Shown one piece after another: positions 36,254-44,469 of a stretch of 64,000 bases of DNA (positions are counted from its first letter, which is position 1; every line of letters begins with the position of its first letter). The stretch is from NCBI RefSeq assembly GCF_040545925.1, contig NZ_JBEPMX010000001.1, positions 423,891 to 487,890 on the forward strand. Direction: 5' to 3'. Under the pieces are notes generated by a model, which worked only from the letters and a program-made list of their open reading frames with translations, was not told where the DNA came from and searched no databases. Position numbers and translations under genes: made by a program. The DNA comes from Alkalibacillus flavidus (lineage in GTDB: Bacteria; Bacillota; Bacilli; Bacillales; Alkalibacillaceae).

Positions 36254-37273
36254 ATGGAAACAAAACTTTTCTCACCGATTCAATTCGACGATGTTGAACT
36301 TAAAAATCGTATCGTCATGTCCCCGATGTGTATGTATTCTTGCGACAATCAAGACGGACGTGTCACTCCATTTCACATCACCCATTACGAAAGTCGAGCA
36401 GTCGGTCAAGTTGGGCTTGTCATGTTAGAAGCATCAGCTGTTCAACCAAACGGACGTATCTCGTATGAAGACCTTGGCATATGGTCCGATGAACATATTG
36501 ACGGTTTAAAACATGTTACTAATCGCATTCATGCCCACGATGCTAAAGCTGCTATTCAATTAGCACATGCTGGCAGAAAAGCTAATTTATCAGATGATAC
36601 ATACGCCCCTTCTCCAATCCGGTTTAACGACAAATTACCGATGCCTAAGGAAATGACGCTTGATGATATTCAAGATACGATCCAAGCATTTCGTGAAGCG
36701 GCAAGACGAGCAAAAGAAGCTAACTTTGACATCATCGAAATCCATGGTGCTCACGGTTATTTAATCAATCAATTTTTATCACCGTTAACAAACCAACGTG
36801 ACGATGATTATGGCGGATCATTGCCCAATCGCATGCGTTTTTTAAATGAAATTCTTGAAGCGATTCAAACGACGTGGAACGGCCCTATCTTTGTCAGACT
36901 ATCAACGGCTGAATATGACGAAAACGGAAATCAACTAGACGATATCGTATCAATCGCCGAAACCTTAAAAACACAGGGTGTGTCACTGATCGATTGTAGT
37001 TCAGGCGGTGTCATACCAACGAAAGTCCCTACTTATCCTGGCTACCAACTCCCGATGGCTGAAACGATCAAACACGATGCAACAATCGCCACTGGTGCTG
37101 TTGGATTAATTACATCCGGCATACAAGCGGAAGAAATTTTACAAAATCATCGAGCTGACCTCGTCTTCATTGGGCGACAATTATTAACGAACCCATATTG
37201 GCCAAAGCAAGCAGCTGATCAATTAAACACCACCATTACTAGCCCCGTCCAATACGAACGAGGCTGGCGATAA
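36254..37273 (+). CDS. namA: NADPH dehydrogenase NamA (YqjM)
   Basis: 339-residue old yellow enzyme of the thermophilic-like class, an FMN ene-reductase acting on alpha,beta-unsaturated carbonyls and nitro compounds. Signature residues Cys26 and Tyr28 (SPMCMYS) and His164/His167 (HGAHGYLINQFLSP) are at exactly the B. subtilis YqjM numbers. The start is 4 nt after the GDPD stop, with ACAGGAGTG. Probably involved in oxidative or electrophile stress. Confidence 0.95.
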   Translation: METKLFSPIQFDDVELKNRIVMSPMCMYSCDNQDGRVTPFHITHYESRAVGQVGLVMLEASAVQPNGRISYEDLGIWSDEHIDGLKHVTNRIHAHDAKAAIQLAHAGRKANLSDDTYAPSPIRFNDKLPMPKEMTLDDIQDTIQAFREAARRAKEANFDIIEIHGAHGYLINQFLSPLTNQRDDDYGGSLPNRMRFLNEILEAIQTTWNGPIFVRLSTAEYDENGNQLDDIVSIAETLKTQGVSLIDCSSGGVIPTKVPTYPGYQLPMAETIKHDATIATGAVGLITSGIQAEEILQNHRADLVFIGRQLLTNPYWPKQAADQLNTTITSPVQYERGWR

Positions 37274-37298
37274 ACCATTAGTTAAGGAGGCTAGTCTA

Positions 37299-38228
37299 AT
37301 GGAGTTAACATTTCTAGGAACGGGCTCTGGTGTTCCATCTAAATCAAGAAACGTGTCATCACTTGCACTACAAATGCATCAAGAACGTGATGAAATATGG
37401 TTATTCGACTGCGGTGAAGCAACGCAACACCAAATTTTGAAAACAACCATTAAACCACGAAAAATTACGAAAATATTCATTACGCACTTACACGGTGACC
37501 ATATTTTCGGGTTGCCTGGCTTATTGAGCAGTCGGTCATTTCAGGATGGGACGACGCCACTCGAAATTTACGGCCCTAACGGCATTCAAACCTTCGTGGA
37601 AACAGCATTATCCCTTTCGCAAACACATTTAAAATATCCCATCCAATACTATGATTTACAAGATGGGACTATTTTTCAAGATGACACCATCAAAGTGGAT
37701 ACGATGCAAGTCATTCACGGTGTCCCATCGTACGGATTTACGATTCAAGAAGCCGACAAGACTGGACATTTATTACCTGAAAAATTGAAAGCTTTCGGCA
37801 TTCAGCCTGGCCCTTTATATGAACGAATCAAACGAGAAGAGCGCATCACATTACAAGATGGCACTGTTATTGAACGAGACCAAGTAACCGGCCCAACCAT
37901 TTTTGGTCGCAAATTAGCTATTATCGGCGATACACTACCATTCGATAACGTATCCGATTTTGTTAAAGATGCTGACGTGCTGATTCATGAAGCAACTTTT
38001 ATTGATGCAGACGAATCACTTGCGAATCAATACAATCATTCTACGAGCGTTCAAGCTGCCCAAATTGCGCGTGATGCTAACGTCAAACAATTATGGCTCA
38101 ACCACATATCAAGTCGTTATGTACCACAAGATTTGAAACATGAATTATCCAAATTAACGTCGATTCACCCGTCTGTTCGTTATGTATCTGATTTTGATAG
38201 TATCCCAGTAGAAAAGGTGGTGGAATGA
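37299..38228 (+). CDS. rnz: Ribonuclease Z
   Basis: 309-residue tRNA 3'-end endonuclease. Start MELTFLGTGSGVPSKSRNVSS, metal motif THLHGDHIFGLPGLL at about 63-77, the exosite region with PLYERIKREE, GDTLPFDN, and a final LNHISSRY are all as in B. subtilis Rnz (307 aa). Ribosome binding site TTAAGGAGG. It overlaps the next gene by 4 nt. Confidence 0.95.
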   Translation: MELTFLGTGSGVPSKSRNVSSLALQMHQERDEIWLFDCGEATQHQILKTTIKPRKITKIFITHLHGDHIFGLPGLLSSRSFQDGTTPLEIYGPNGIQTFVETALSLSQTHLKYPIQYYDLQDGTIFQDDTIKVDTMQVIHGVPSYGFTIQEADKTGHLLPEKLKAFGIQPGPLYERIKREERITLQDGTVIERDQVTGPTIFGRKLAIIGDTLPFDNVSDFVKDADVLIHEATFIDADESLANQYNHSTSVQAAQIARDANVKQLWLNHISSRYVPQDLKHELSKLTSIHPSVRYVSDFDSIPVEKVVE

Positions 38229-39601
38229 TGAATTCATTTGATTCTTTAATACAAAACCAAAAATCATTATTTAAAGCCGGTAAAACGATGACCCACACCT
38301 TTCGTGCTCATCAATTACAAAAATTAAAACAAATGCTAGAGCGGCATGAGAGTGATATTTATGAGGCGCTCAAAAAAGATTTAAACAAATCGAGCTATGA
38401 AGTATTAATGTCTGAACTTGGGTTTCTCTACGGAGAGATAGATGAAACACTAAAACATTTACAACATTGGATGAACCCAGAAAAGGTGAAATCCCCAGTT
38501 AGTCATAAAGGGGCTAAAAGTGTTATTTATAAACAACCTTATGGTGTTACGCTTATTATTAGTCCGTGGAATTACCCTTTACAATTAACGCTCGCTCCTT
38601 TAATCGGTGCTATTGCTGGTGGTAATACAGCTATTATCAAACCATCTGAATTCACCACTCATACGAGTCAACTTATCGAAACCATGATAAAAGAAACCTT
38701 TGAAGAACAATACATTACGGTTGTCCAAGGCGAGAAAGATGTTAGCGATGCGTTACTCGATCAACCATTTGACTATATTTTCTTCACAGGAAGTACTCAA
38801 GTTGGCAAGATCGTCATGGAAAAAGCAAGTAAACGATTAATTCCGATTACGTTAGAGCTCGGTGGAAAAAGTCCTGTCATAGTGGATGAAGATGCAAAAA
38901 TCGATCTTGCTGCTAAACGGATCGCGTGGGGTAAATTATTAAACGCTGGGCAAACATGTGTCGCACCAGATTATGCGCTCGTTCACCGAAATGTTCGCGA
39001 TTCGTTTGTTCAAGCTCTACAGTCCGAAATCGAATCGATGTATTCAGCAAACCCGATTGAAAATGATGACTACACCAAAATTATTAATCATCGCCATTTT
39101 GACCGACTCACAAATTATTTATCAGAAGGTCATATTATTTATGGTGGCCAGTCTGATGAGTTGTCAGAGAAAATTAATCCGACATTAATTGAAGATATTG
39201 ATTGGAATTCATCCATCATGCAAGACGAGATTTTCGGACCTATTTTACCCATCATGACATTCGATTATTTAGAAGAAATAGTCGATCACGTTGAGCAGGC
39301 GCGTAACCCGCTAGCGCTTTACTATTTCTCCGAAAACACGCAAAAGCAAGACTGGGTGATCAAAAATCTATCGTTCGGTGGCGCGTGTATGAACGATACA
39401 ATTATGCACCTTGCTAACCTAAACTTACCGTTTGGCGGTATTGGTACAAGTGGCATCGGTAGTTATCACGGCGTCTATAGTTTTGAAACATTTACTCATC
39501 GTAAAAGTGTCGTTAAACAGACGACGAAGTTTGACTTTTCCTTCCGTTATCCTAATTCCAAAATAGCTGAAAAAGTGTTAACCAAGCTGTTAAAAAAATA
39601 A
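38225..39601 (+). CDS. Aldehyde dehydrogenase (class 3 type)
   Basis: 458-residue NAD(P)-dependent dehydrogenase. SPWNYPLQL binds cofactor, TGSTQVGK the dinucleotide, general base Glu in LELGGKSP (about 212), and nucleophile Cys in NAGQTCVAPDY (about 246). Length and C-terminus resemble Bacillus YwdH/AldX fatty-aldehyde-type enzymes. Its first ATG overlaps the rnz stop; a second ATG follows at once. Last gene of the operon; may detoxify lipid aldehydes alongside NamA, which is inference. Confidence 0.9.
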   Translation: MMNSFDSLIQNQKSLFKAGKTMTHTFRAHQLQKLKQMLERHESDIYEALKKDLNKSSYEVLMSELGFLYGEIDETLKHLQHWMNPEKVKSPVSHKGAKSVIYKQPYGVTLIISPWNYPLQLTLAPLIGAIAGGNTAIIKPSEFTTHTSQLIETMIKETFEEQYITVVQGEKDVSDALLDQPFDYIFFTGSTQVGKIVMEKASKRLIPITLELGGKSPVIVDEDAKIDLAAKRIAWGKLLNAGQTCVAPDYALVHRNVRDSFVQALQSEIESMYSANPIENDDYTKIINHRHFDRLTNYLSEGHIIYGGQSDELSEKINPTLIEDIDWNSSIMQDEIFGPILPIMTFDYLEEIVDHVEQARNPLALYYFSENTQKQDWVIKNLSFGGACMNDTIMHLANLNLPFGGIGTSGIGSYHGVYSFETFTHRKSVVKQTTKFDFSFRYPNSKIAEKVLTKLLKK

Positions 39602-39661
39602 GACAACAATAAGGCCACCTATGTCATCTCTTTTATAACACATGGGTGGCTTATTGTTGTC
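39602..39661. terminator. Long convergent terminator hairpin
   Basis: Two arms of about 22 nt (from GACAACAATAAG to its complement, with one bulge and one mismatch) around a 14-nt loop. On the minus strand it is followed by TTATTTTTTTAAC inside the dehydrogenase 3' end, so it mainly serves dinB and includes the dinB stop codon. Confidence 0.75.
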
Positions 39662-40883
39662 GTCTTTGACTTAAAAAATCTTTTTGGAAGCTAGTGCGAA
39701 CAGGTGGTTCTGGTTGTGAGTTTAGCTTTACAAATGTTTCTTTTCCGTATTTATCTTCTATTTGTTCTATAGCTTGATAGAGCGGTTCTTTTTTGGCTTC
39801 TTCCTCATACGAAAACAAATCGAGTTGCTTACCCGCTTCTTCCTTATGTGTTAAATGCTGAGCTGTCACCCCAAGTAATCGAATCGGGTCTTCGTTCCAA
39901 TGCGCATGAAATAAATCTAAAGCAACTTGTTCAAGCTGTGTTTCATGTTCAACAAAATCTCGTAGTTGCCGGCTGCGAGTAATCGTTTTATGGTCACTGT
40001 AACGAATCATCAGCTGCACGTTTTCTGCAACTACTTGTTTAGCATGCATCCGTTCTGCCACACGACGACTTAGTTGCTTAATCATTGGTTGAATATCGTT
40101 CATGTCAGTCGTGTCAAACGGAAGGGTTTGCGAATTACCGATGCTTTTAAAGTCATGAATCGCCTCAGGATCGACTTCTCGGTTATCATGGCCATTTGCT
40201 CGCATATGAAGGCGCTCACCGTTTACACCGAGCAAATTTTTTATCGTTAACACATTTTTAGTCGCTAAGTCCCCGATCGTCTTAATATCTATTTGTTTTA
40301 ATTTATCTGCTGTTTTACGACCTACCCCATACATCTCTTCGATAGGTAATGGCCACAACTTTTGTTCAATTTCACGTTTGCGCAACACCGTTATCCCTAA
40401 TGGCTTTTGCATATCGGAAGCCATTTTTGCCAAAAACTTATTCGGAGCAACACCAATACTGCATGGTAAATCGAGTTCAGACAAAAGGGTTTCTTGAATC
40501 CATTTAGCTAGTTCGAGAGGCGTCAAATCACCTTTATAGTCTGTCACATCTACATAACCTTCATCAATTGAAATCGGTTGAACATAAGGGGTTATCGACT
40601 CAAGCACAGAGAATATTTGCTTCGATGCTTCACGATAACGGGGGAAATTCGGTTTTAATGCGATTAATTGCGGACAATGATCATAAGCTTGCCATAAAGG
40701 CATCGTCGTTTTGACACCATATGACCTGGCTTCATAGTTGCTTGTGACGACGATCCCTTTCCGTTTTTCAGGATCACCAGCAATCGCAACAGGTTTTCCT
40801 TTGAGATCAGGTCGATAAGCCATTTCTACCGACGCATAAAAGCTGTTCATATCAACATGGAAAATGACACGTCCTTTAGCCAA
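39651..40883 (-). CDS. dinB: DNA polymerase IV (Y family)
   Basis: 410-residue error-prone translesion polymerase. FHVDMNSFYASVE carries the first catalytic Asp and the steric tyrosine; SIDEGYVDVT carries the Asp-Glu pair; YGVGRKTADKL is the HhH; and QLDLF near residue 371 is a textbook beta-clamp binding motif. A TTG start at 40883 behind GAAGGTG aligns with B. subtilis PolY1 (YqjH, 414 aa); the frame upstream runs through the preceding terminator. No LexA box was seen near the start. Confidence 0.94.
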   Translation of the reverse strand: MAKGRVIFHVDMNSFYASVEMAYRPDLKGKPVAIAGDPEKRKGIVVTSNYEARSYGVKTTMPLWQAYDHCPQLIALKPNFPRYREASKQIFSVLESITPYVQPISIDEGYVDVTDYKGDLTPLELAKWIQETLLSELDLPCSIGVAPNKFLAKMASDMQKPLGITVLRKREIEQKLWPLPIEEMYGVGRKTADKLKQIDIKTIGDLATKNVLTIKNLLGVNGERLHMRANGHDNREVDPEAIHDFKSIGNSQTLPFDTTDMNDIQPMIKQLSRRVAERMHAKQVVAENVQLMIRYSDHKTITRSRQLRDFVEHETQLEQVALDLFHAHWNEDPIRLLGVTAQHLTHKEEAGKQLDLFSYEEEAKKEPLYQAIEQIEDKYGKETFVKLNSQPEPPVRTSFQKDFLSQRRQQ

Positions 40884-40900
40884 GTCATCACCTTCTTCAC

Positions 40901-40936
40901 AAAAAAATAGAAGCACAAGGGCACGCCTTGTCCTTC
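40901..40936 (-). terminator. Terminator of the methylmalonyl/M20 peptidase operon
   Basis: Stem GAAGGACAAGG/CCTTGTGCTTC (one mismatch, loop of 5) followed on the minus strand by TATTTTTTT, directly before dinB. Confidence 0.9.
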
Positions 40937-40950
40937 TATTATAACACGAT

Positions 40951-42072
40951 TTACTTCGCTGCCTCGACTGAAATAGCTGTTAATAATTCAGCGATTTTCA
41001 CCAATTCACTGACAGGCATCCGTTCATCTGTCGTATGGATATTTTCATACCCGACACACAGGTTAACAGTTGGAATGCCATATCCTGCAATAATATTGGC
41101 ATCACTGCCTCCACCACTTGATAACAAGTCACTATCTCGACCAATTTGTTTAGCAGCACGTTTGGCTACTTCGACAACGTCTTCGCCATCTTCATGTTTG
41201 TAGCCTGGATACGTATGATAGACATCGATCTCAATTGAACCTCCAATTTCCTCTTCAGCTAGACGACAAGCTTCTCGCATATTCTCAATTTGTTCATCTA
41301 GTTTACTCGGTTCTAATGAGCGAGCCTCAGCTAAAATATGCGCTTCATCACAGACAACATTCGTCGCTTGACCACCTTCAATGCGCCCAATATTAGCCGT
41401 TGTTTCTTCGTCAATACGACCTAAAGGCATTTTAGACACTGCTTTGGCCGCTAACGTGATCGCTGACACCCCTTCTTCTGGCGCAACACCAGCATGCGCT
41501 TTTTTACCGCGTGACGTAATATCGAGTTTGGCTTGAGTTGGCGCTGCGACAATCATATTTCCGACTAATCCGTTCGAATCAACCGCATACCCGTAAGAAG
41601 CTTTAAGCAACGAAGCATCAAGAGCTCTAGCCCCAACGAGTCCAGATTCTTCACCAACCGTAATCACTAGCTGAATATCACCATGTTCAAGTGATTGTTC
41701 TTTTAAAGAGCGAATCATTTCGATAATCCCGGCTAATCCCGCTTTATCATCAGCTCCTAATACTGTTGTGCCGTCTGACACGATATAATCGCCATCGATC
41801 GACGGTTTGACACCTTGTCCTGGCGCAACTGTATCCATATGCGATGTGAAATATATCGGCTCAACACCGTCCTTATTCCCTTTTAACGTACAGATTAAGT
41901 TATTCGCGCCGTGCCCTGTTTCCTCTTTAGCATTGTCTTCTTCAACCGTTAAACCTAACTCACTGAATTTCGTTTTCAAGGCACCTGCAATCTCACTTTC
42001 ATATTTCGTTTCAGAGTCGATTTGAACTAGTTCGAAAAATTCATCAATCAGTCGTTGTTCGTTAATTTGCAT
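40951..42072 (-). CDS. M20 family tripeptidase-like peptidase (YqjE)
   Basis: 373-residue zinc aminopeptidase-type protein like B. subtilis YqjE and PepT. Metal site 1 TSHMDTVAPG, bridging Asp in LGADDKAGLAG, general base VGEESGLVGA, and last His in SGGGSDANI-GYGIPTVN-H context. It lies 18 nt after the carboxyltransferase gene and is probably in the same transcript, though the link to acyl-CoA metabolism is unclear. Cytoplasmic. Confidence 0.9.
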   Translation of the reverse strand: MQINEQRLIDEFFELVQIDSETKYESEIAGALKTKFSELGLTVEEDNAKEETGHGANNLICTLKGNKDGVEPIYFTSHMDTVAPGQGVKPSIDGDYIVSDGTTVLGADDKAGLAGIIEMIRSLKEQSLEHGDIQLVITVGEESGLVGARALDASLLKASYGYAVDSNGLVGNMIVAAPTQAKLDITSRGKKAHAGVAPEEGVSAITLAAKAVSKMPLGRIDEETTANIGRIEGGQATNVVCDEAHILAEARSLEPSKLDEQIENMREACRLAEEEIGGSIEIDVYHTYPGYKHEDGEDVVEVAKRAAKQIGRDSDLLSSGGGSDANIIAGYGIPTVNLCVGYENIHTTDERMPVSELVKIAELLTAISVEAAK

Positions 42073-42090
42073 CGTGTTCGTCCTCCGTTA

Positions 42091-43638
42091 TTACAATGGA
42101 ATATTACCATGTTTTTTCGTTGGTCTGTCTTCGTGTTTCGTTTGTAGCATTTTAAGCCCTTGTTTCAGTTTAAGTCGTGTTTCGCGTGGATCAATGACAT
42201 CATCAACCATGCCTAAGCCAGCTGCCACATATGGATTCGCGAATTTTTCGCGGTAATCATCGATCTTCTCTTGTCTTGTTGCTTCAGGATCTTCTGATTC
42301 CTGAATGTCTTTAGCAAAAATAATATTCGCCGCACCTTCTGGCCCCATAACAGCAATTTCCGCATTCGGCCACGCGAACACAAGGTCCGCACCGATCGAT
42401 TTACTATTAAGCGCCACATAAGCACCACCATATGCTTTACGCGTGATGACCGTCATTTTAGGAACGGTTGCTTCTGAATAAGCGTATAAAATTTTCGCTC
42501 CGTGACGGATAATCCCACCATGTTCTTGTTTCACACCTGGGAAGAACCCTGTCACATCTTCAAACGTAATAATAGGAATATTATAAGCATCACAAGTACG
42601 AATAAAACGCGACGCTTTATCACTCGAATCAATATCGAGTCCACCCGCTAAAAATTTCGGTTGGTTACAAACTAATCCTACCGTCTCACCATCAATCGTC
42701 GCAAATCCGACGACAATATTTTTAGCAAAGTTAGGATGTATTTCAAAAAACGATTCTGTATCGACGACTTCTTCAATCACATGACGGACGTCATAAGGTC
42801 GAATCGCATCAAAAGGCACGAGATCCGCTAAATCTGGACGTAAATCATCTTTTGATTCGACTGATTGAACTGGCGTTTTCTCTTGGCTGTTTTGTGGCAA
42901 GTAATCGATTAACGTTTTCACTTGATCTAACGCTTCTTCTTCATTCGCTGCTTTTAAATGGGCGTTTCCGCTTTGACGGTTATGTACATCAGCGCCACCT
43001 AATTCTTCTGATGTGATTTTCTCGCCTGTCACTGTTTCAATCACTTTCGGCCCCGTAATAAACATTTGTGACGTTTTCTCAACCATGATGACAAAATCGG
43101 TGATCGCAGGAGAATACACTGCTCCGCCAGCAGATGGTCCCATAATGACTGAGATTTGTGGGATCACGCCTGAATAGATAGAGTTACGATAAAAAACGTG
43201 TCCGTAACCATCTAATGATGCCACACCTTCTTGAATACGTGCGCCACCTGAATCATTTAATCCAATAAATGGTGTGCCGTTTTTAGCGGCTAAGTCCATC
43301 ACGGCAGCGATTTTTTTACCGTGCATTTCGCCTAAAGCACCACCATAAACTGTAAAATCCTGAGCGAATAAATAAATTGGACGTCCATTCACCGTACCAA
43401 ATCCTGTGACAACCCCTTCACCCGGAACTTCTTTACCGTCCATTCCAAAATCAGTAACTCGGTGTTCCATAAACGGATTGAGCTCTACGAATGACCCTTC
43501 GTCTACTAGATAATCAATTCGCTCGCGTGCTGTCATTTTACCTTTGTCACGTTGCTTTTGAATTTTTTCGTCGCCGCCACCTAGCTCGACTTTACGACGT
43601 TTATCATAGAGTTCATTTATCTTATCAAACATATCCAT
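42091..43638 (-). CDS. Acyl-CoA carboxyltransferase, propionyl-CoA type (YqjD)
   Basis: 515-residue carboxyltransferase subunit with two crotonase-like halves, moving CO2 between biotin and propionyl-CoA/methylmalonyl-CoA. Landmarks are KMTARERIDYLVDEGSF, oxyanion-hole NDSGGARIQEG, GPSAGGAVYSPA in the first half and DVTGFFPGVKQEHGG, TRKAYGGAYVALNS in the second. No biotin carboxylase or biotin carrier gene is in the window, so partners are elsewhere. The ATG at 43638 follows AGGAGG; a GTG four codons earlier touches it. Confidence 0.9.
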   Translation of the reverse strand: MDMFDKINELYDKRRKVELGGGDEKIQKQRDKGKMTARERIDYLVDEGSFVELNPFMEHRVTDFGMDGKEVPGEGVVTGFGTVNGRPIYLFAQDFTVYGGALGEMHGKKIAAVMDLAAKNGTPFIGLNDSGGARIQEGVASLDGYGHVFYRNSIYSGVIPQISVIMGPSAGGAVYSPAITDFVIMVEKTSQMFITGPKVIETVTGEKITSEELGGADVHNRQSGNAHLKAANEEEALDQVKTLIDYLPQNSQEKTPVQSVESKDDLRPDLADLVPFDAIRPYDVRHVIEEVVDTESFFEIHPNFAKNIVVGFATIDGETVGLVCNQPKFLAGGLDIDSSDKASRFIRTCDAYNIPIITFEDVTGFFPGVKQEHGGIIRHGAKILYAYSEATVPKMTVITRKAYGGAYVALNSKSIGADLVFAWPNAEIAVMGPEGAANIIFAKDIQESEDPEATRQEKIDDYREKFANPYVAAGLGMVDDVIDPRETRLKLKQGLKMLQTKHEDRPTKKHGNIPL

Positions 43639-43653
43639 TATGATGTGCACCTC

Positions 43654-44055
43654 CTATTTTTGTTGGCATAATTCAAATAATACACCGTTGGCTGCCTTTG
43701 GATGTAAAAATGCGACTTGACTATCGTGTGCGCCTGTTTTAGGCTCATCATGTATTAACGGTACTCCTTCTGATTTTAGATGGTCAAGACGTGCATTGAT
43801 ATCATCGACATCTAAAGCCACATGATGAATACCTTCCCCTTTTTTATCAATAAACTTAGCGATCGGCGAATCATCATTTAACGGTTCTAGCAATTCAATG
43901 GCACTTTCACCAATTTTAAAGAAAGCAACTCGCACATGTTCGCTCGGTACTTCCTCTTTACCTTGAAACGTCAACCCTAATTGATCTCGGTAAAACGGGA
44001 TCATATCATCTAACGATGTCACAGCAATTCCGATATGGGCAATCTTATTCACCAT
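43654..44055 (-). CDS. mce: Methylmalonyl-CoA epimerase
   Basis: 133-residue glyoxalase-fold metalloenzyme converting (S)- to (R)-methylmalonyl-CoA. Metal ligands are in IAHIGIAVTSLDD (His), GIHHVALDVDD (His) and FELCQ (Glu), with the family AFLHPKAANGVLFE ending. The ATG at 44055 overlaps the B12-binding subunit gene by 11 nt; a frame of 27 more codons upstream is not credible. Same as YqjC in B. subtilis. Confidence 0.93.
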   Translation of the reverse strand: MVNKIAHIGIAVTSLDDMIPFYRDQLGLTFQGKEEVPSEHVRVAFFKIGESAIELLEPLNDDSPIAKFIDKKGEGIHHVALDVDDINARLDHLKSEGVPLIHDEPKTGAHDSQVAFLHPKAANGVLFELCQQK

Positions 44056-44452
44056 CGTCACCTCGCACACAAGATTCGATAAACGCAACTGTTTCAGATG
44101 TTGGTGTTCCTGGTGTAAACACTTTTTGTATGCCACTCTCTTCTAAATAAGCGATATCATCGTCAGGAATAACACCACCACCAATGACCGGAATATCGGC
44201 AGCGTTCTTTTCTTTTAATGCATCGACAACTCGCGGAAACAGTGTCTTATGACCACCAGATAATGATGATAAACCGACAACATCAACATCTTCTTGGATT
44301 GCTGCTTGAGCAATTTGTTCAGGTGATTGGCGTAACCCTGTATAAATCACTTCCATTCCTTCATCACGTAGCGCTTGAGCAATAACTAAAGCGCCACGAT
44401 CATGTCCATCCAAACCAGGTTTTGCAATTAACACTCGAATATTTCGATCCAT
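44045..44452 (-). CDS. Methylmalonyl-CoA mutase, cobalamin-binding subunit
   Basis: 135-residue B12-binding domain encoded as its own protein. The base-off ligand motif DGHDRG (DxHxxG, His17) and the later SSLSGGH and GGGVIPDDD are complete. It pairs with the large subunit encoded just upstream. The ATG at 44452 has GAGGGGG at 9 nt; an ATG at 44470, overlapping the large-subunit stop as TAATG, is possible. Confidence 0.9.
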   Translation of the reverse strand: MDRNIRVLIAKPGLDGHDRGALVIAQALRDEGMEVIYTGLRQSPEQIAQAAIQEDVDVVGLSSLSGGHKTLFPRVVDALKEKNAADIPVIGGGVIPDDDIAYLEESGIQKVFTPGTPTSETVAFIESCVRGDDGE

Positions 44453-44469
44453 AACGTCATTCCCCCTCA